Below, one piece after another: positions 23,985 to 31,535 of a stretch of DNA of 31,535 nt. Numbering within the stretch: position 1 is the first letter of the stretch; each line of letters begins with the position of its first letter. Origin of the DNA: an uncultured Dorea sp. GTDB taxonomy: Bacteria; Bacillota; Clostridia; Lachnospirales; Lachnospiraceae. The stretch is from positions 1 to 31,535 of the forward strand of contig NZ_CAKRAH010000027.1 in assembly GCF_934294775.1 (NCBI RefSeq). Reading direction: 5' to 3'. Under the pieces are notes generated by a model. That model was not told the origin of the DNA. It did not search any database and saw nothing but the letters and a program-made list of their open reading frames with translations. A program made the position numbers and the translations under genes.

Positions 23985-25823
23985 ATGTGTGGAATTGTAG
24001 GATTTACAGGTAATCATCAGGCGGCACCGGTCTTACTGGACGGATTGTCAAAACTGGAATATCGTGGTTATGACTCTGCCGGAATTGCGGTAAGGGACGG
24101 AGAAAAAGATGTAGAAGTCATCAAGGCAAAAGGAAGACTGAAAGTTCTTGCAGAAAAGACCAGTGATGGAGAAGCTGTAAAAGGAACTTGCGGTATCGGA
24201 CATACAAGATGGGCAACACATGGAGAGCCATCTGAGAACAATGCACATCCACATACCAGTGATGATGGAAATGTAGTGGCAGTTCATAATGGAATTATTG
24301 AAAATTATCAGGAACTGAAGGATAAGCTTGTACGTAAAGGATATACATTCTATTCAGAGACAGATACGGAAGTTGCTGTAAAACTTGTAGATTACTATTA
24401 TAAAAAATACGAAGGAACACCGGTAGATGCAATCAACCATGCACTGGTCCGTATCCGTGGTTCTTATGCGCTTGCCATGATGTTCAGAGATTATCCGGAA
24501 GAAATCTATGTGGCAAGAAAAGACAGCCCGATGATTCTTGGTGTTGCAAATGGAGAGTCTTATATCGGTTCAGATGTACCGGCAATTTTAAAATATACAA
24601 GAGAAGTATATTATATCGGCAACCAGGAGATGGCGCGTGTCCGCAAAGGTGAGATTACGTTCTACAACCTGGATGGTGAAGAAATTGAAAAAGAATTAAA
24701 GACGATTGAATGGGATGCAGAAGCAGCAGAAAAAGTAGGCTACGAGCATTTCATGATCAAAGAGATCCACGAGCAGCCAAAGGCAGTTGCAGATACACTG
24801 AATTCAGTGGTAAAAGACGGTGTGATCGACCTTTCGGAAGTAGGACTTTCAGAGGAAGAAATAAAGGGTATCAGCCAGATCTATATCGTGGCGTGTGGTT
24901 CGGCATATCATGTAGGCGTTGCGGCACAGTATGTACTGGAAGATCTTGCAAGAATTCCTGTCCGCGTAGAGCTGGCATCAGAATTCCGTTACCGTAATCC
25001 GATCTTAGATCCAAATGGTCTGGTGATCATTATCAGCCAGTCCGGAGAGACTGCAGACAGTCTGGCTGCACTTAGAGAGTCTAAGAAACAGGGTGTTAAG
25101 ACACTTGGTATTGTAAATGTGATCGGCTCATCTATCGCAAGAGAGGCAGATAATGTATTCTATACACTGGCAGGACCTGAAATTGCTGTTGCAACTACAA
25201 AAGCATACAGCACACAGCTGATTGCGTCTTATGTACTGGCAATCCAGTTTGCGAAGATCAGAGAACAGATCACAGAAGAACAGTACACAGGATATATTAA
25301 AGAATTAAAGACAATTCCGGATAAGATCAGCAGAATTATTGAAGATAAAGAACGACTTCAGTGGTTTGCGTCAAAGCAGGTAAATGCAAAAGATATTTTC
25401 TTTATCGGACGTGGCATTGATTATGCGATTTCCTTAGAGGGAAGTCTTAAGATGAAGGAAATCAGTTACATTCATTCCGAAGCATATGCCGCGGGAGAGT
25501 TAAAACACGGAACCATCTCCCTGATTGAAGATGGTACACTCGTAATTGGTGTCCTGACCCAGCCGGAGTTATACGAAAAGACACTGAGTAATATGGTAGA
25601 ATGTAAGAGCCGTGGGGCATATCTTATGGGACTTACAACATTTGGACATTATAATATTGAGGAAAATGCAGATTTTTCTGTATACATTCCGAAGACAGAT
25701 CCTCATTTTGCAACATCGCTGGCAGTTATTCCACTGCAGTTGCTTGGATACTATGTATCTGTAGCAAAGGGACTGGATGTAGATAAACCGAGAAACCTTG
25801 CGAAGAGTGTTACAGTAGAATAA
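23985..25823 (+). CDS. glmS: glutamine--fructose-6-phosphate aminotransferase (isomerizing)
   Basis: It makes glucosamine-6-phosphate from fructose-6-phosphate and glutamine, the first committed step to UDP-GlcNAc. The 612-residue protein has the N-terminal glutaminase domain with nucleophile C2 (CGIVGFTGNH) and GHTRWATHG. Two SIS sugar-binding domains follow. The first has SQSGET at 351-356. The second has FIGRGIDYAISLEGSLKMKEISYIHSEAYAAGELKHG. The C-terminus KSVTVE matches the conserved end carrying the catalytic Lys and Glu. The leader is only 116 bp from glmM and lacks the glmS ribozyme core, so regulation must differ from the B. subtilis model. A long terminator hairpin follows. Confidence 0.97.
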   Translation: MCGIVGFTGNHQAAPVLLDGLSKLEYRGYDSAGIAVRDGEKDVEVIKAKGRLKVLAEKTSDGEAVKGTCGIGHTRWATHGEPSENNAHPHTSDDGNVVAVHNGIIENYQELKDKLVRKGYTFYSETDTEVAVKLVDYYYKKYEGTPVDAINHALVRIRGSYALAMMFRDYPEEIYVARKDSPMILGVANGESYIGSDVPAILKYTREVYYIGNQEMARVRKGEITFYNLDGEEIEKELKTIEWDAEAAEKVGYEHFMIKEIHEQPKAVADTLNSVVKDGVIDLSEVGLSEEEIKGISQIYIVACGSAYHVGVAAQYVLEDLARIPVRVELASEFRYRNPILDPNGLVIIISQSGETADSLAALRESKKQGVKTLGIVNVIGSSIAREADNVFYTLAGPEIAVATTKAYSTQLIASYVLAIQFAKIREQITEEQYTGYIKELKTIPDKISRIIEDKERLQWFASKQVNAKDIFFIGRGIDYAISLEGSLKMKEISYIHSEAYAAGELKHGTISLIEDGTLVIGVLTQPELYEKTLSNMVECKSRGAYLMGLTTFGHYNIEENADFSVYIPKTDPHFATSLAVIPLQLLGYYVSVAKGLDVDKPRNLAKSVTVE

Positions 25824-25908
25824 TGCAGGAATGTGAATGAAAATATAGGTCATTTATGATTGTGTAATAAGGGAATATTAAGACATTCTGGAATGAAAAT
25901 TAGAAAAT

Positions 25909-25966
25909 AAAAAGCTGTGTTACAACAGATTATGTCGAATTGGCATTGTTTGTAACACAGCTTTTT
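25909..25966. terminator. terminator after glmS
   Basis: A 16-bp perfect stem AAAAAGCTGTGTTACA (25909-25924) / TGTAACACAGCTTTTT (25951-25966) has a 26-base loop. Both flanks have A- and T-runs, so it could end transcription from either side. Confidence 0.9.
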
Positions 25967-25978
25967 GAATATCTTGTA

Positions 25979-25998
25979 TGTGGAAGAAGCTACCGGTG
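25979..25998 (+). repeat. post-terminator motif, copy 4
   Basis: TGTGGAAGAAGCTACCGGTG; its GAAGCT core starts 19 nt after the T-run of the glmS terminator. See the finding on the recurring motif. Confidence 0.5.
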
Positions 25999-26051
25999 AT
26001 AAAGTTGGAGTAAAGTTTAAGAAATGTTTCATAGAAGAATGAGGAAAATTG

Positions 26052-26060
26052 TGCTATACT
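26052..26060 (+). promoter_or_regulatory. extended -10 promoter of the nucleotidyltransferase gene
   Basis: TGCTATACT (26052-26060) is a good extended -10. The -35 region (TAGAAG at 26032-26037) is poor, as is common for extended -10 promoters. Confidence 0.55.
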
Positions 26061-26106
26061 GAATCTAACCGTGAAAAAGACAAATGAACAAAGGAGAAAA
26101 AGGATT

Positions 26107-27045
26107 ATGAAAACAGCATTAGTCATCATGGCTGCGGGAATGGGTTCTCGTTTTGGTGGTGGAATTAAGCAGTTGGAACCAGTTGGACCGAATGGGGAGA
26201 TTATTATGGATTATTCAATCCATGATGCAATTGAAGCTGGATTCAATAAAGTTGTATTTATTATTCGTAAAGATATCAAAGATGCGTTTCACGATGCAAT
26301 CGGAAAACGTATCGAAGGAATCTGTAATGAGCTTGGTGTAGAATTTGCATATGCATATCAGGAACTGGATGATCTTCCGGAAGGAATCGAAAAACCGGCA
26401 GACAGAAGCAAACCATGGGGAACAGGACAGGCAGTACTGGTATGTAAAGACATTATTAAAGAACCATTTGTAGTGATCAACGCAGACGATTATTACGGAA
26501 AAGAAGCATTTGTAAAGATTCATGAATTCCTGGTTAGTAATTATACACCGGAAAAAGCAGAGGAACTTTGCATGGCAGGATTCATTCTTGGCAATACTTT
26601 AAGTGATAACGGAACTGTTACAAGAGGAATCTGTGCAATTGATGAAAATGAATATCTGACAGATGTTGTTGAGACATACGAGATTAAAAAGACAGAAGAC
26701 GGAGCAGAGTCTCAGGGCAATAAAATCGATGTAAACTCACATGTATCTATGAATATGTGGGGACTGACTCCTGAATTTGTAGGACTTCTGGAAGAGGGAT
26801 TTGTAGAGTTCTTTGAAAATATTAAAGGAGACGAAGCAAAAGAATTAAAAGGAGAGTACCTGCTTCCAATCTATATTGACGAACTCCTGAAAAAAGGAAA
26901 AGTAAGTGTTAAACTTCTGGAGACACAGGATAAATGGTTTGGCGTCACATACAAAGAAGACAAACCGGTTGTAGTAGAGTCATTTGCAAAACTGATTGCA
27001 GAGGGTGTATACAAAAATGATCTGTTTTCAGACCTGCAGGCGTAA
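26107..27045 (+). CDS. sugar nucleotidyltransferase-like protein (NTP_transferase family)
   Basis: The 312-residue protein has the nucleotide-binding start of GT-A nucleotidyltransferases: LVIMAAGMGSRFGGGIKQL, with AAGMGSRFGG at 9-18. NADDYYG at 125-131 supplies the metal-binding Asp residues. A longer frame begins at GTG 26071, but AAAGGAG at 26091-26097 lies nine bases before the ATG at 26107, and family proteins start at that methionine. Members activate sugar phosphates to NDP-sugars, or other small phosphate substrates such as phosphocholine; the exact substrate is not visible. It follows glmS after a terminator and has its own promoter. Its place by glmM and glmS fits envelope sugar supply (inference). 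Confidence 0.8.
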   Translation: MKTALVIMAAGMGSRFGGGIKQLEPVGPNGEIIMDYSIHDAIEAGFNKVVFIIRKDIKDAFHDAIGKRIEGICNELGVEFAYAYQELDDLPEGIEKPADRSKPWGTGQAVLVCKDIIKEPFVVINADDYYGKEAFVKIHEFLVSNYTPEKAEELCMAGFILGNTLSDNGTVTRGICAIDENEYLTDVVETYEIKKTEDGAESQGNKIDVNSHVSMNMWGLTPEFVGLLEEGFVEFFENIKGDEAKELKGEYLLPIYIDELLKKGKVSVKLLETQDKWFGVTYKEDKPVVVESFAKLIAEGVYKNDLFSDLQA

Positions 27046-27088
27046 TAACTGAGGAAGGATATATAGGATTGGTGTTTACGGATATAAA

Positions 27089-27120
27089 TGATCTGTATTG
27101 AAGATCACAGTCTATGATCT
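27089..27120 (+). repeat. alternating TGATCT/AGATCA hairpin pair upstream of the VanZ gene
   Basis: TGATCT (27089-27094), AGATCA (27102-27107) and TGATCT (27115-27120) are arranged so that the middle segment can pair with either neighbour, giving two mutually exclusive 6-bp hairpins. There is no T-run. Confidence 0.45.
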
Positions 27121-27152
27121 GAAAAATAATAAAGGATTAAGATAAAAAGAAT

Positions 27153-27668
27153 ATGACAGGAAATAGGATCAAAAGAAAGAAAGTGGGAATCATCTGGCTG
27201 ACTATTACAATCATCTGGATGGTAGTGATTTTTTCTTTCTCTGCAAGAGAAGCGGATGAATCGGCGGCAATGAGTCATTCGGTTGGAAAAGAGATAGGAC
27301 GGCTTGTAATCCCGGAATTTAGATCCTGGTCAGAAGATAAGCAGGAGCAATTTGCGGAAAAAATTGATTTTCCGGTACGCAAATGTGCACATGCGTCAGA
27401 ATACGCAGTCCTTGGTGTATTGATACTGGGGACTGCGTACTCATTTTCAGAAGACCAGAAGAAAAAAACGGTACTTCTTAGCTGGGGGCTGGCAACCTTG
27501 TATGCAGCAACGGATGAATTTCATCAGTTGTTTGTACCGGGGCGGAGCTGCCAGTTCAGGGATGTCTGTATTGACAGTGCCGGGGCATTGACCGGGGTTC
27601 TTTTATTTAGCTTGATAAAGCACAAAATTGAAAAATCCAGTGAAAAGAAAAAAACATGTAAAATCTAG
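27153..27668 (+). CDS. VanZ-family membrane protein
   Basis: The 171-residue protein has the VanZ-family pattern: a first membrane helix (about 11-29, ending IFSFSAR), RKCAHASEYAVLGVLILG (76-93), ATDEFHQLFVPGRSCQFRDVCIDSAGALTG (119-148), and short helices near 105-118 and 138-156. VanZ in Enterococcus gives low-level teicoplanin resistance by an unknown means. Most family members are not linked to a van cluster, and no other van gene is present here. The start ATG has only a weak AAAGGATTAAG upstream. It may be cotranscribed with the nucleotidyltransferase gene, since no clear promoter lies in the 107-bp gap. Confidence 0.87.
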   Translation: MTGNRIKRKKVGIIWLTITIIWMVVIFSFSAREADESAAMSHSVGKEIGRLVIPEFRSWSEDKQEQFAEKIDFPVRKCAHASEYAVLGVLILGTAYSFSEDQKKKTVLLSWGLATLYAATDEFHQLFVPGRSCQFRDVCIDSAGALTGVLLFSLIKHKIEKSSEKKKTCKI

Positions 27669-27709
27669 AAGAAAAGTGGCAAAAAACGTGATAAATCAAG
27701 GAAAATCCC

Positions 27710-27738
27710 TTGACAAGAGCCGGGATTCGTACTAAACT
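27710..27738 (+). promoter_or_regulatory. promoter of the str cluster
   Basis: A perfect TTGACA (27710-27715) and TAAACT (27733-27738) are 17 nt apart, 41 bp after the VanZ stop. It gives a leader of about 85 nt before rpsL. Confidence 0.8.
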
Positions 27739-27828
27739 AATCAAGCGTGCACAGGACAACTTTGTTTTGATGTGCGACTATTCACAAGATGAATAAGCAA
27801 CTTATTATAATCGTAGGAGGTGAAAGAA

Positions 27829-28251
27829 ATGCCAACATTTAACCAGTTAGTAAAAAAAGGACGTCAGACATCTGTAAAGAAGTCTACAGCACCAGCACTT
27901 CAGAAAGGATACAATTCTTTAAAGAAGAGAAGTACAAATACTTCTGCACCACAGAAGAGAGGTGTTTGTACAGCTGTTAAGACTGCTACACCTAAGAAAC
28001 CTAACTCAGCTCTTAGAAAGATCGCCAGAGTACGTCTGTCTAACGGAATCGAAGTAACAAGCTATATCCCAGGAGAAGGACACAACCTTCAGGAGCATAG
28101 TGTTGTTCTGATCCGTGGAGGAAGAGTAAAAGACCTTCCAGGTACAAGATACCATATCGTAAGAGGAACACTTGATACAGCAGGTGTTGCTAAGAGAAGA
28201 CAGGCTCGTTCTAAATACGGTGCTAAGAGACCAAAAGATGCTAAGAAATAA
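27829..28251 (+). CDS. rpsL: 30S ribosomal protein S12
   Basis: S12 lies at the decoding centre and controls accuracy. The 140-residue protein has the typical Gram-positive length, with PTFNQLVKKGR at the start, TPKKPNSALRK and GRVKDLPGTRYH. The two lysines whose change gives streptomycin resistance (in PKKPNS and GRVKD) are wild type. An in-frame GTG at 27820 overlaps the AGGAGGTG ribosome site, so ATG 27829 is the start. It is first in the rpsL-rpsG-fusA-tuf cluster. Confidence 0.97.
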   Translation: MPTFNQLVKKGRQTSVKKSTAPALQKGYNSLKKRSTNTSAPQKRGVCTAVKTATPKKPNSALRKIARVRLSNGIEVTSYIPGEGHNLQEHSVVLIRGGRVKDLPGTRYHIVRGTLDTAGVAKRRQARSKYGAKRPKDAKK

Positions 28252-28431
28252 ATCTATTGCATAGACAACAGATAAGATTTCAAACCAATTAAAAATGTAA
28301 TCACAAACAGAACTATGATTATGTAAGTTGCAAGGTATATATATGTATGCCCTATGCACTACACAGTATCATTAGAAAGACACATGTGAGTACCGATGAA
28401 TTAAATTAAGATGTTTAAGGAGGGAAGGACC

Positions 28432-28902
28432 GTGCCACGTAAAGGACATACTCAGAAAAGAGACGTATTAGCGGATCCAGTATACAACAATAAAGTGGTA
28501 ACCAAGCTTGTCAACAACATTATGCTTGATGGTAAGAAGGGTGTTGCACAGAAAATCGTATACGGAGCGTTTGAAAGAGTTGAAGCGAAAGCCGAAAAGC
28601 CAGCTATCGAAGTATTTGAAGAGGCTATGAATAACATCATGCCAGTACTTGAGGTAAAGGCTAGACGTATCGGAGGAGCTAACTACCAGGTACCAATCGA
28701 GGTTAGACCTGAGAGAAGACAGACTCTTGCACTTCGTTGGCTGACAGTATACTCTCGTGCTAGAGGAGAGAAAACAATGGAAGAAAGACTGGCTAACGAA
28801 ATCCTGGATGCAGCAAACAATACAGGCGCATCTGTAAAGAAGAAAGAAGACATGCACAAGATGGCAGAAGCAAACAAAGCATTTGCTCATTATCGTTTCT
28901 AA
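28432..28902 (+). CDS. rpsG: 30S ribosomal protein S7
   Basis: S7 starts assembly of the 30S head and contacts tRNA in the E site. The 156-residue protein equals the usual family length, with PRKGHTQKRDVLADPVY, ARRIGGANYQVPIEVRPERRQTLALRWL and the C-terminal KKKEDMHKMAEANKAFAHYRF. The start is GTG at 28432, after AAGGAGGG at 28417-28424; the in-frame ATG at 28411 would place the ribosome site inside the gene. The 180 bp after rpsL hold a TAATCA/TGATTA inverted repeat at 28298-28321 and no terminator. Known S7 autoregulation acts in this gap in E. coli; here I can only say that a gap exists. Confidence 0.97.
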   Translation: MPRKGHTQKRDVLADPVYNNKVVTKLVNNIMLDGKKGVAQKIVYGAFERVEAKAEKPAIEVFEEAMNNIMPVLEVKARRIGGANYQVPIEVRPERRQTLALRWLTVYSRARGEKTMEERLANEILDAANNTGASVKKKEDMHKMAEANKAFAHYRF

Positions 28903-28920
28903 TTATAGGAGGAAAAAATC

Positions 28921-31038
28921 TTGGCTGGAAGAGAATATCCATTAGAGAGAACAAGAAATATCGGTATTATGGCGCATATCGATGCTGGTAAGACAACTCT
29001 TACCGAGCGTATCCTGTACTATACCGGTGTTAACTATAAGATTGGAGATACTCACGAAGGTACTGCTACCATGGACTGGATGGAACAGGAGCAGGAAAGA
29101 GGTATCACAATCACTTCTGCGGCTACAACATGCCACTGGACACTCGAAGAGTTCACAAAACCTAAAAAGGGAGCTCTTGAGCACCGTATCAATATCATTG
29201 ATACTCCGGGACACGTTGACTTTACTGTAGAGGTTGAGCGTTCACTCCGTGTACTGGACGGCGCTGTCGGCGTCTTCTGTGCTAAGGGTGGTGTTGAGCC
29301 TCAGTCAGAAAACGTATGGCGTCAGGCTGACACATACAATGTACCAAGAATGGCATTCATCAATAAGATGGATATCCTGGGTGCCGATTTCTACAATGCA
29401 GTAGACCAGATTAAGACCAGACTTGGAAAGAACGCTATTTGTCTTCAGTTACCAATCGGTAAAGAAGATGACTTCAAGGGAATCATTGACCTGATGGAAA
29501 TGAAAGCTTACATCTACAACGATGATAAGGGAGATGATATTTCCGTTACAGATATCCCGGAAGATATGGCAGACGACGCAGAACTTTACCATACAGAAAT
29601 GGTAGAAAAGATCTGCGATCTTGATGACGATCTGATGATGCAGTATCTTGAAGGTGAAGAACCATCTATCGATGATATGAAGAAAGCACTCAGAAAAGCA
29701 ACTTGCGAGTGTACAGCAGTTCCTGTTTGCTGTGGATCAGCTTACAGAAACAAAGGTGTACAGAAACTCCTTGATGCAATCCTTGAGTACATGCCTGCAC
29801 CAACAGATATCCCACCAATCGAAGGTGTGGATGAGGATGGAAACGATGTTGTAAGACATTCTTCAGACGAAGAGCCATTCTCAGCACTTGCATTCAAGAT
29901 TATGACAGACCCATTCGTTGGTAAGCTGGCATACTTCAGAGTTTACTCTGGTACAATGAACTCAGGTTCTTATGTACTGAATGCTACAAAGAATAAAAAA
30001 GAGCGTGTTGGACGTATCCTTCAGATGCATGCCAACAAGCGTGAAGAGCTTGATAAAGTATATTCAGGAGATATCGCAGCAGCAATCGGATTTAAGTTCA
30101 CTTCAACAGGTGATACAATCTGTGACGAGCAGCATCCTGTAATTCTGGAATCAATGGAATTCCCAGAACCAGTTATCGAGCTTGCTATCGAGCCTAAGAC
30201 AAAAGCTTCCCAGGGTAAACTTGGTGAATCTCTTGCAAAACTGGCTGAAGAAGACCCTACATTCCGTGCTCATACTGATCAGGAAACTGGACAGACAATC
30301 ATCGCCGGAATGGGAGAGCTCCATCTTGAAATTATCGTAGACAGACTTCTTCGTGAGTTCAAGGTAGAAGCTAACGTAGGTGCTCCTCAGGTTGCTTACA
30401 AAGAAGCATTTACAAAACCAGTTGATATTGATAGCAAATATGCTAAACAGTCAGGTGGACGTGGACAGTACGGACACTGTAAAGTTAAATTTGAGCCAAT
30501 GGATGTTAACGGTGAGGAAACATTCAAATTCGAATCTACTGTAGTTGGTGGAGCTATTCCTAAGGAATACATCCCAGCTGTAGGCGAAGGTATCGAAGAG
30601 GCTATGCAGTCTGGTATCCTTGGAGGATTCCCGGTTGTAGGTCTTAAGGCTAATGTATATGACGGATCTTACCATGAAGTCGATTCAAGTGAAATGGCTT
30701 TCCATATTGCAGGTTCTCTTGCATTTAAGGATGCTATGAAGAAGGCATCTCCAGTTCTTCTTGAGCCTATCATGAGAGTTGAAGTTACTATGCCAGAAGA
30801 GTACATGGGTGACGTTATTGGAGACATTAACTCACGTCGTGGACGTATCGAAGGTATGGATGACCTCGGTGGTGGAAAGATCGTTCGTGGATTCGTTCCA
30901 TTGTCAGAAATGTTTGGATACTCTACAGACTTACGTTCCAGAACACAGGGACGTGGTAACTACTCAATGTTCTTCGAGAAATATGAGCCAGTACCGAAGT
31001 CTGTACAGGAGAAGATTTTATCCAGCAAAAATGACTAA
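28921..31038 (+). CDS. fusA: elongation factor G
   Basis: EF-G is the GTPase that drives ribosome translocation and, with RRF, ribosome recycling. The 705-residue protein has the G motifs AHIDAGKTT (18-26), RGITITSAAT, DTPGHVDF and NKMD (148-151), then domains II-V ending with the conserved RGRIEGMDDLGGGKIVRGFVPLSEMFGYSTDLRS segment. The start is a rare TTG at 28921, eight bases after AGGAGG at 28907-28912 and 18 bp after rpsG; no ATG near fits the family N-terminus. It looks like the main housekeeping EF-G, not a tetM-type protection protein, because of its place in the str cluster and normal motifs. Confidence 0.97.
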   Translation: MAGREYPLERTRNIGIMAHIDAGKTTLTERILYYTGVNYKIGDTHEGTATMDWMEQEQERGITITSAATTCHWTLEEFTKPKKGALEHRINIIDTPGHVDFTVEVERSLRVLDGAVGVFCAKGGVEPQSENVWRQADTYNVPRMAFINKMDILGADFYNAVDQIKTRLGKNAICLQLPIGKEDDFKGIIDLMEMKAYIYNDDKGDDISVTDIPEDMADDAELYHTEMVEKICDLDDDLMMQYLEGEEPSIDDMKKALRKATCECTAVPVCCGSAYRNKGVQKLLDAILEYMPAPTDIPPIEGVDEDGNDVVRHSSDEEPFSALAFKIMTDPFVGKLAYFRVYSGTMNSGSYVLNATKNKKERVGRILQMHANKREELDKVYSGDIAAAIGFKFTSTGDTICDEQHPVILESMEFPEPVIELAIEPKTKASQGKLGESLAKLAEEDPTFRAHTDQETGQTIIAGMGELHLEIIVDRLLREFKVEANVGAPQVAYKEAFTKPVDIDSKYAKQSGGRGQYGHCKVKFEPMDVNGEETFKFESTVVGGAIPKEYIPAVGEGIEEAMQSGILGGFPVVGLKANVYDGSYHEVDSSEMAFHIAGSLAFKDAMKKASPVLLEPIMRVEVTMPEEYMGDVIGDINSRRGRIEGMDDLGGGKIVRGFVPLSEMFGYSTDLRSRTQGRGNYSMFFEKYEPVPKSVQEKILSSKND

Positions 31039-31053
31039 TTATTTATAAAATGC

Positions 31054-31082
31054 TTGAAAAAGTGCTACATTTGAAATATAAT
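31054..31082 (+). promoter_or_regulatory. tuf promoter in the fusA-tuf gap
   Basis: TTGAAA (31054-31059) and a perfect TATAAT (31077-31082) are 17 nt apart, about 70 bp before tuf. It would allow tuf to be made in excess of the rest of the cluster. Confidence 0.8.
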
Positions 31083-31092
31083 CAAATGTAGC
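31064..31092 (+). promoter_or_regulatory. inverted repeat overlapping the tuf -10 element
   Basis: GCTACATTTGA (31064-31074) pairs with TCAAATGTAGC (31082-31092) over 11 bp around AATATAA. No T-run follows. It encloses the -10 of the tuf promoter. A second palindrome, TGCCATATGGCA, lies at 31118-31129. Confidence 0.65.
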
Positions 31093-31152
31093 CGAGCAAA
31101 CGAACAATTTGTTAATATGCCATATGGCACTAAATTAAGGAGGATATTCAAA

Positions 31153-31535
31153 ATGGCTAAAGCTAAATTTGAAAGAACAAAACCGCATTGTAATATCGGT
31201 ACTATCGGTCACGTTGACCACGGTAAAACAACTCTTACAGCTGCTATCACAAAGACACTTGCAGCAAGAGTTGAAGGAAACGCTGCTGTAGATTTCGAAA
31301 ATATCGACAAAGCTCCAGAAGAAAGAGAACGTGGAATCACAATTTCTACAGCTCACGTTGAGTATGAGACAGAGAAACGTCACTATGCACACGTTGACTG
31401 CCCAGGACATGCTGACTACGTTAAGAACATGATCACAGGAGCTGCTCAGATGGACGGAGCTATCCTTGTTGTAGCTGCTACTGATGGTGTTATGGCTCAG
31501 ACAAGAGAGCACATCCTGCTTTCTCGTCAGGTAGG
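31153..31535 (+). CDS. tuf: elongation factor Tu, 5' part (cut by window end)
   Basis: EF-Tu carries aminoacyl-tRNA to the ribosome. The first 127 of about 397 residues are present. The G domain shows GHVDHGKTT (19-27), RGITIS, and DCPGHADYV (82-90), including H86, the residue equal to the E. coli catalytic His84. The start ATG follows AAGGAGGA at 31137-31144. The gene continues beyond 31535 and is truncated only by the window. It is last of the str cluster seen here and has its own strong promoter. Confidence 0.97.
   Translation, partial: MAKAKFERTKPHCNIGTIGHVDHGKTTLTAAITKTLAARVEGNAAVDFENIDKAPEERERGITISTAHVEYETEKRHYAHVDCPGHADYVKNMITGAAQMDGAILVVAATDGVMAQTREHILLSRQV

Noticed and set aside
27153..27668. 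vanZ as evidence of a glycopeptide resistance cluster
   Set aside because: VanZ-family proteins are common outside van clusters and no vanA, vanH, vanX, vanR or vanS gene is nearby.
1..31535. tRNA or rRNA genes, CRISPR arrays, insertion sequences or phage genes
   Set aside because: I saw no cloverleaf-like segment with a TTC-containing T-arm, no regular direct-repeat and spacer array, and no transposase, integrase or phage protein.

Overview
The window looks like chromosome from a Gram-positive gut Lachnospiraceae-type bacterium (Clostridia). The basis is the low-to-moderate GC content, strong AGGAGG-type ribosome binding sites, single-subunit rpoB and rpoC genes with very acidic C-terminal tails, an L10 leader RNA, a clostridial ChW-repeat surface protein and an LPXTG-like anchor of the PKTxD type. 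The family assignment is inference from gene content; I could not run a search.

Layout. (1) 1-202: the tail of a tryptophan synthase alpha gene (trpA) that appears to have lost about 90 codons in frame. (2) 333-9565: the rplJ-rplL and rpoB-rpoC block, with an L10 leader and attenuator, a separate rpoB promoter and a strong terminator after rpoC. (3) 9679-15513: a small-molecule section with an M24 peptidase, an HD-domain protein, and a large XRE-type regulator divergent from an AMP-forming ligase. The regulator-ligase intergenic region carries two clear inverted repeats. (4) 15682-22338: two exported proteins. One is a 1722-residue transglutaminase-like protein with Cys-pair modules and six ChW repeats. 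The other is a 305-residue protein with a Pro-Asp-Thr repeat stalk and a sortase-type C-terminus. (5) 22391-25966: glmM and glmS, which make glucosamine-6-phosphate and glucosamine-1-phosphate for the cell wall. (6) 26052-27668: a sugar-nucleotidyltransferase-like protein and a VanZ-family membrane protein. (7) 27710-31535: the str cluster rpsL-rpsG-fusA-tuf, with tuf cut by the window end.

How it works together. The two ends are translation and transcription core genes that usually adjoin in Firmicutes. Here about 18 kb of metabolic, regulatory and cell-surface genes separates rpoC from rpsL, and no L7Ae-type gene lies between them. The glmM-glmS pair and the two exported proteins form a cell-envelope neighbourhood. 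Most units have their own recognisable promoter and hairpin terminator, so the section reads as a set of independent short transcription units.

Most unusual signals: a motif near TTCRGAAGAAGCTGYYRGTG that recurs 18-20 nt after the T-run of four unrelated terminators; the deleted trpA; the operator architecture of the regulator-ligase pair; a 150-residue higher-order duplication of ChW triplets; and a tuf promoter whose -10 element sits inside an 11-bp inverted repeat.
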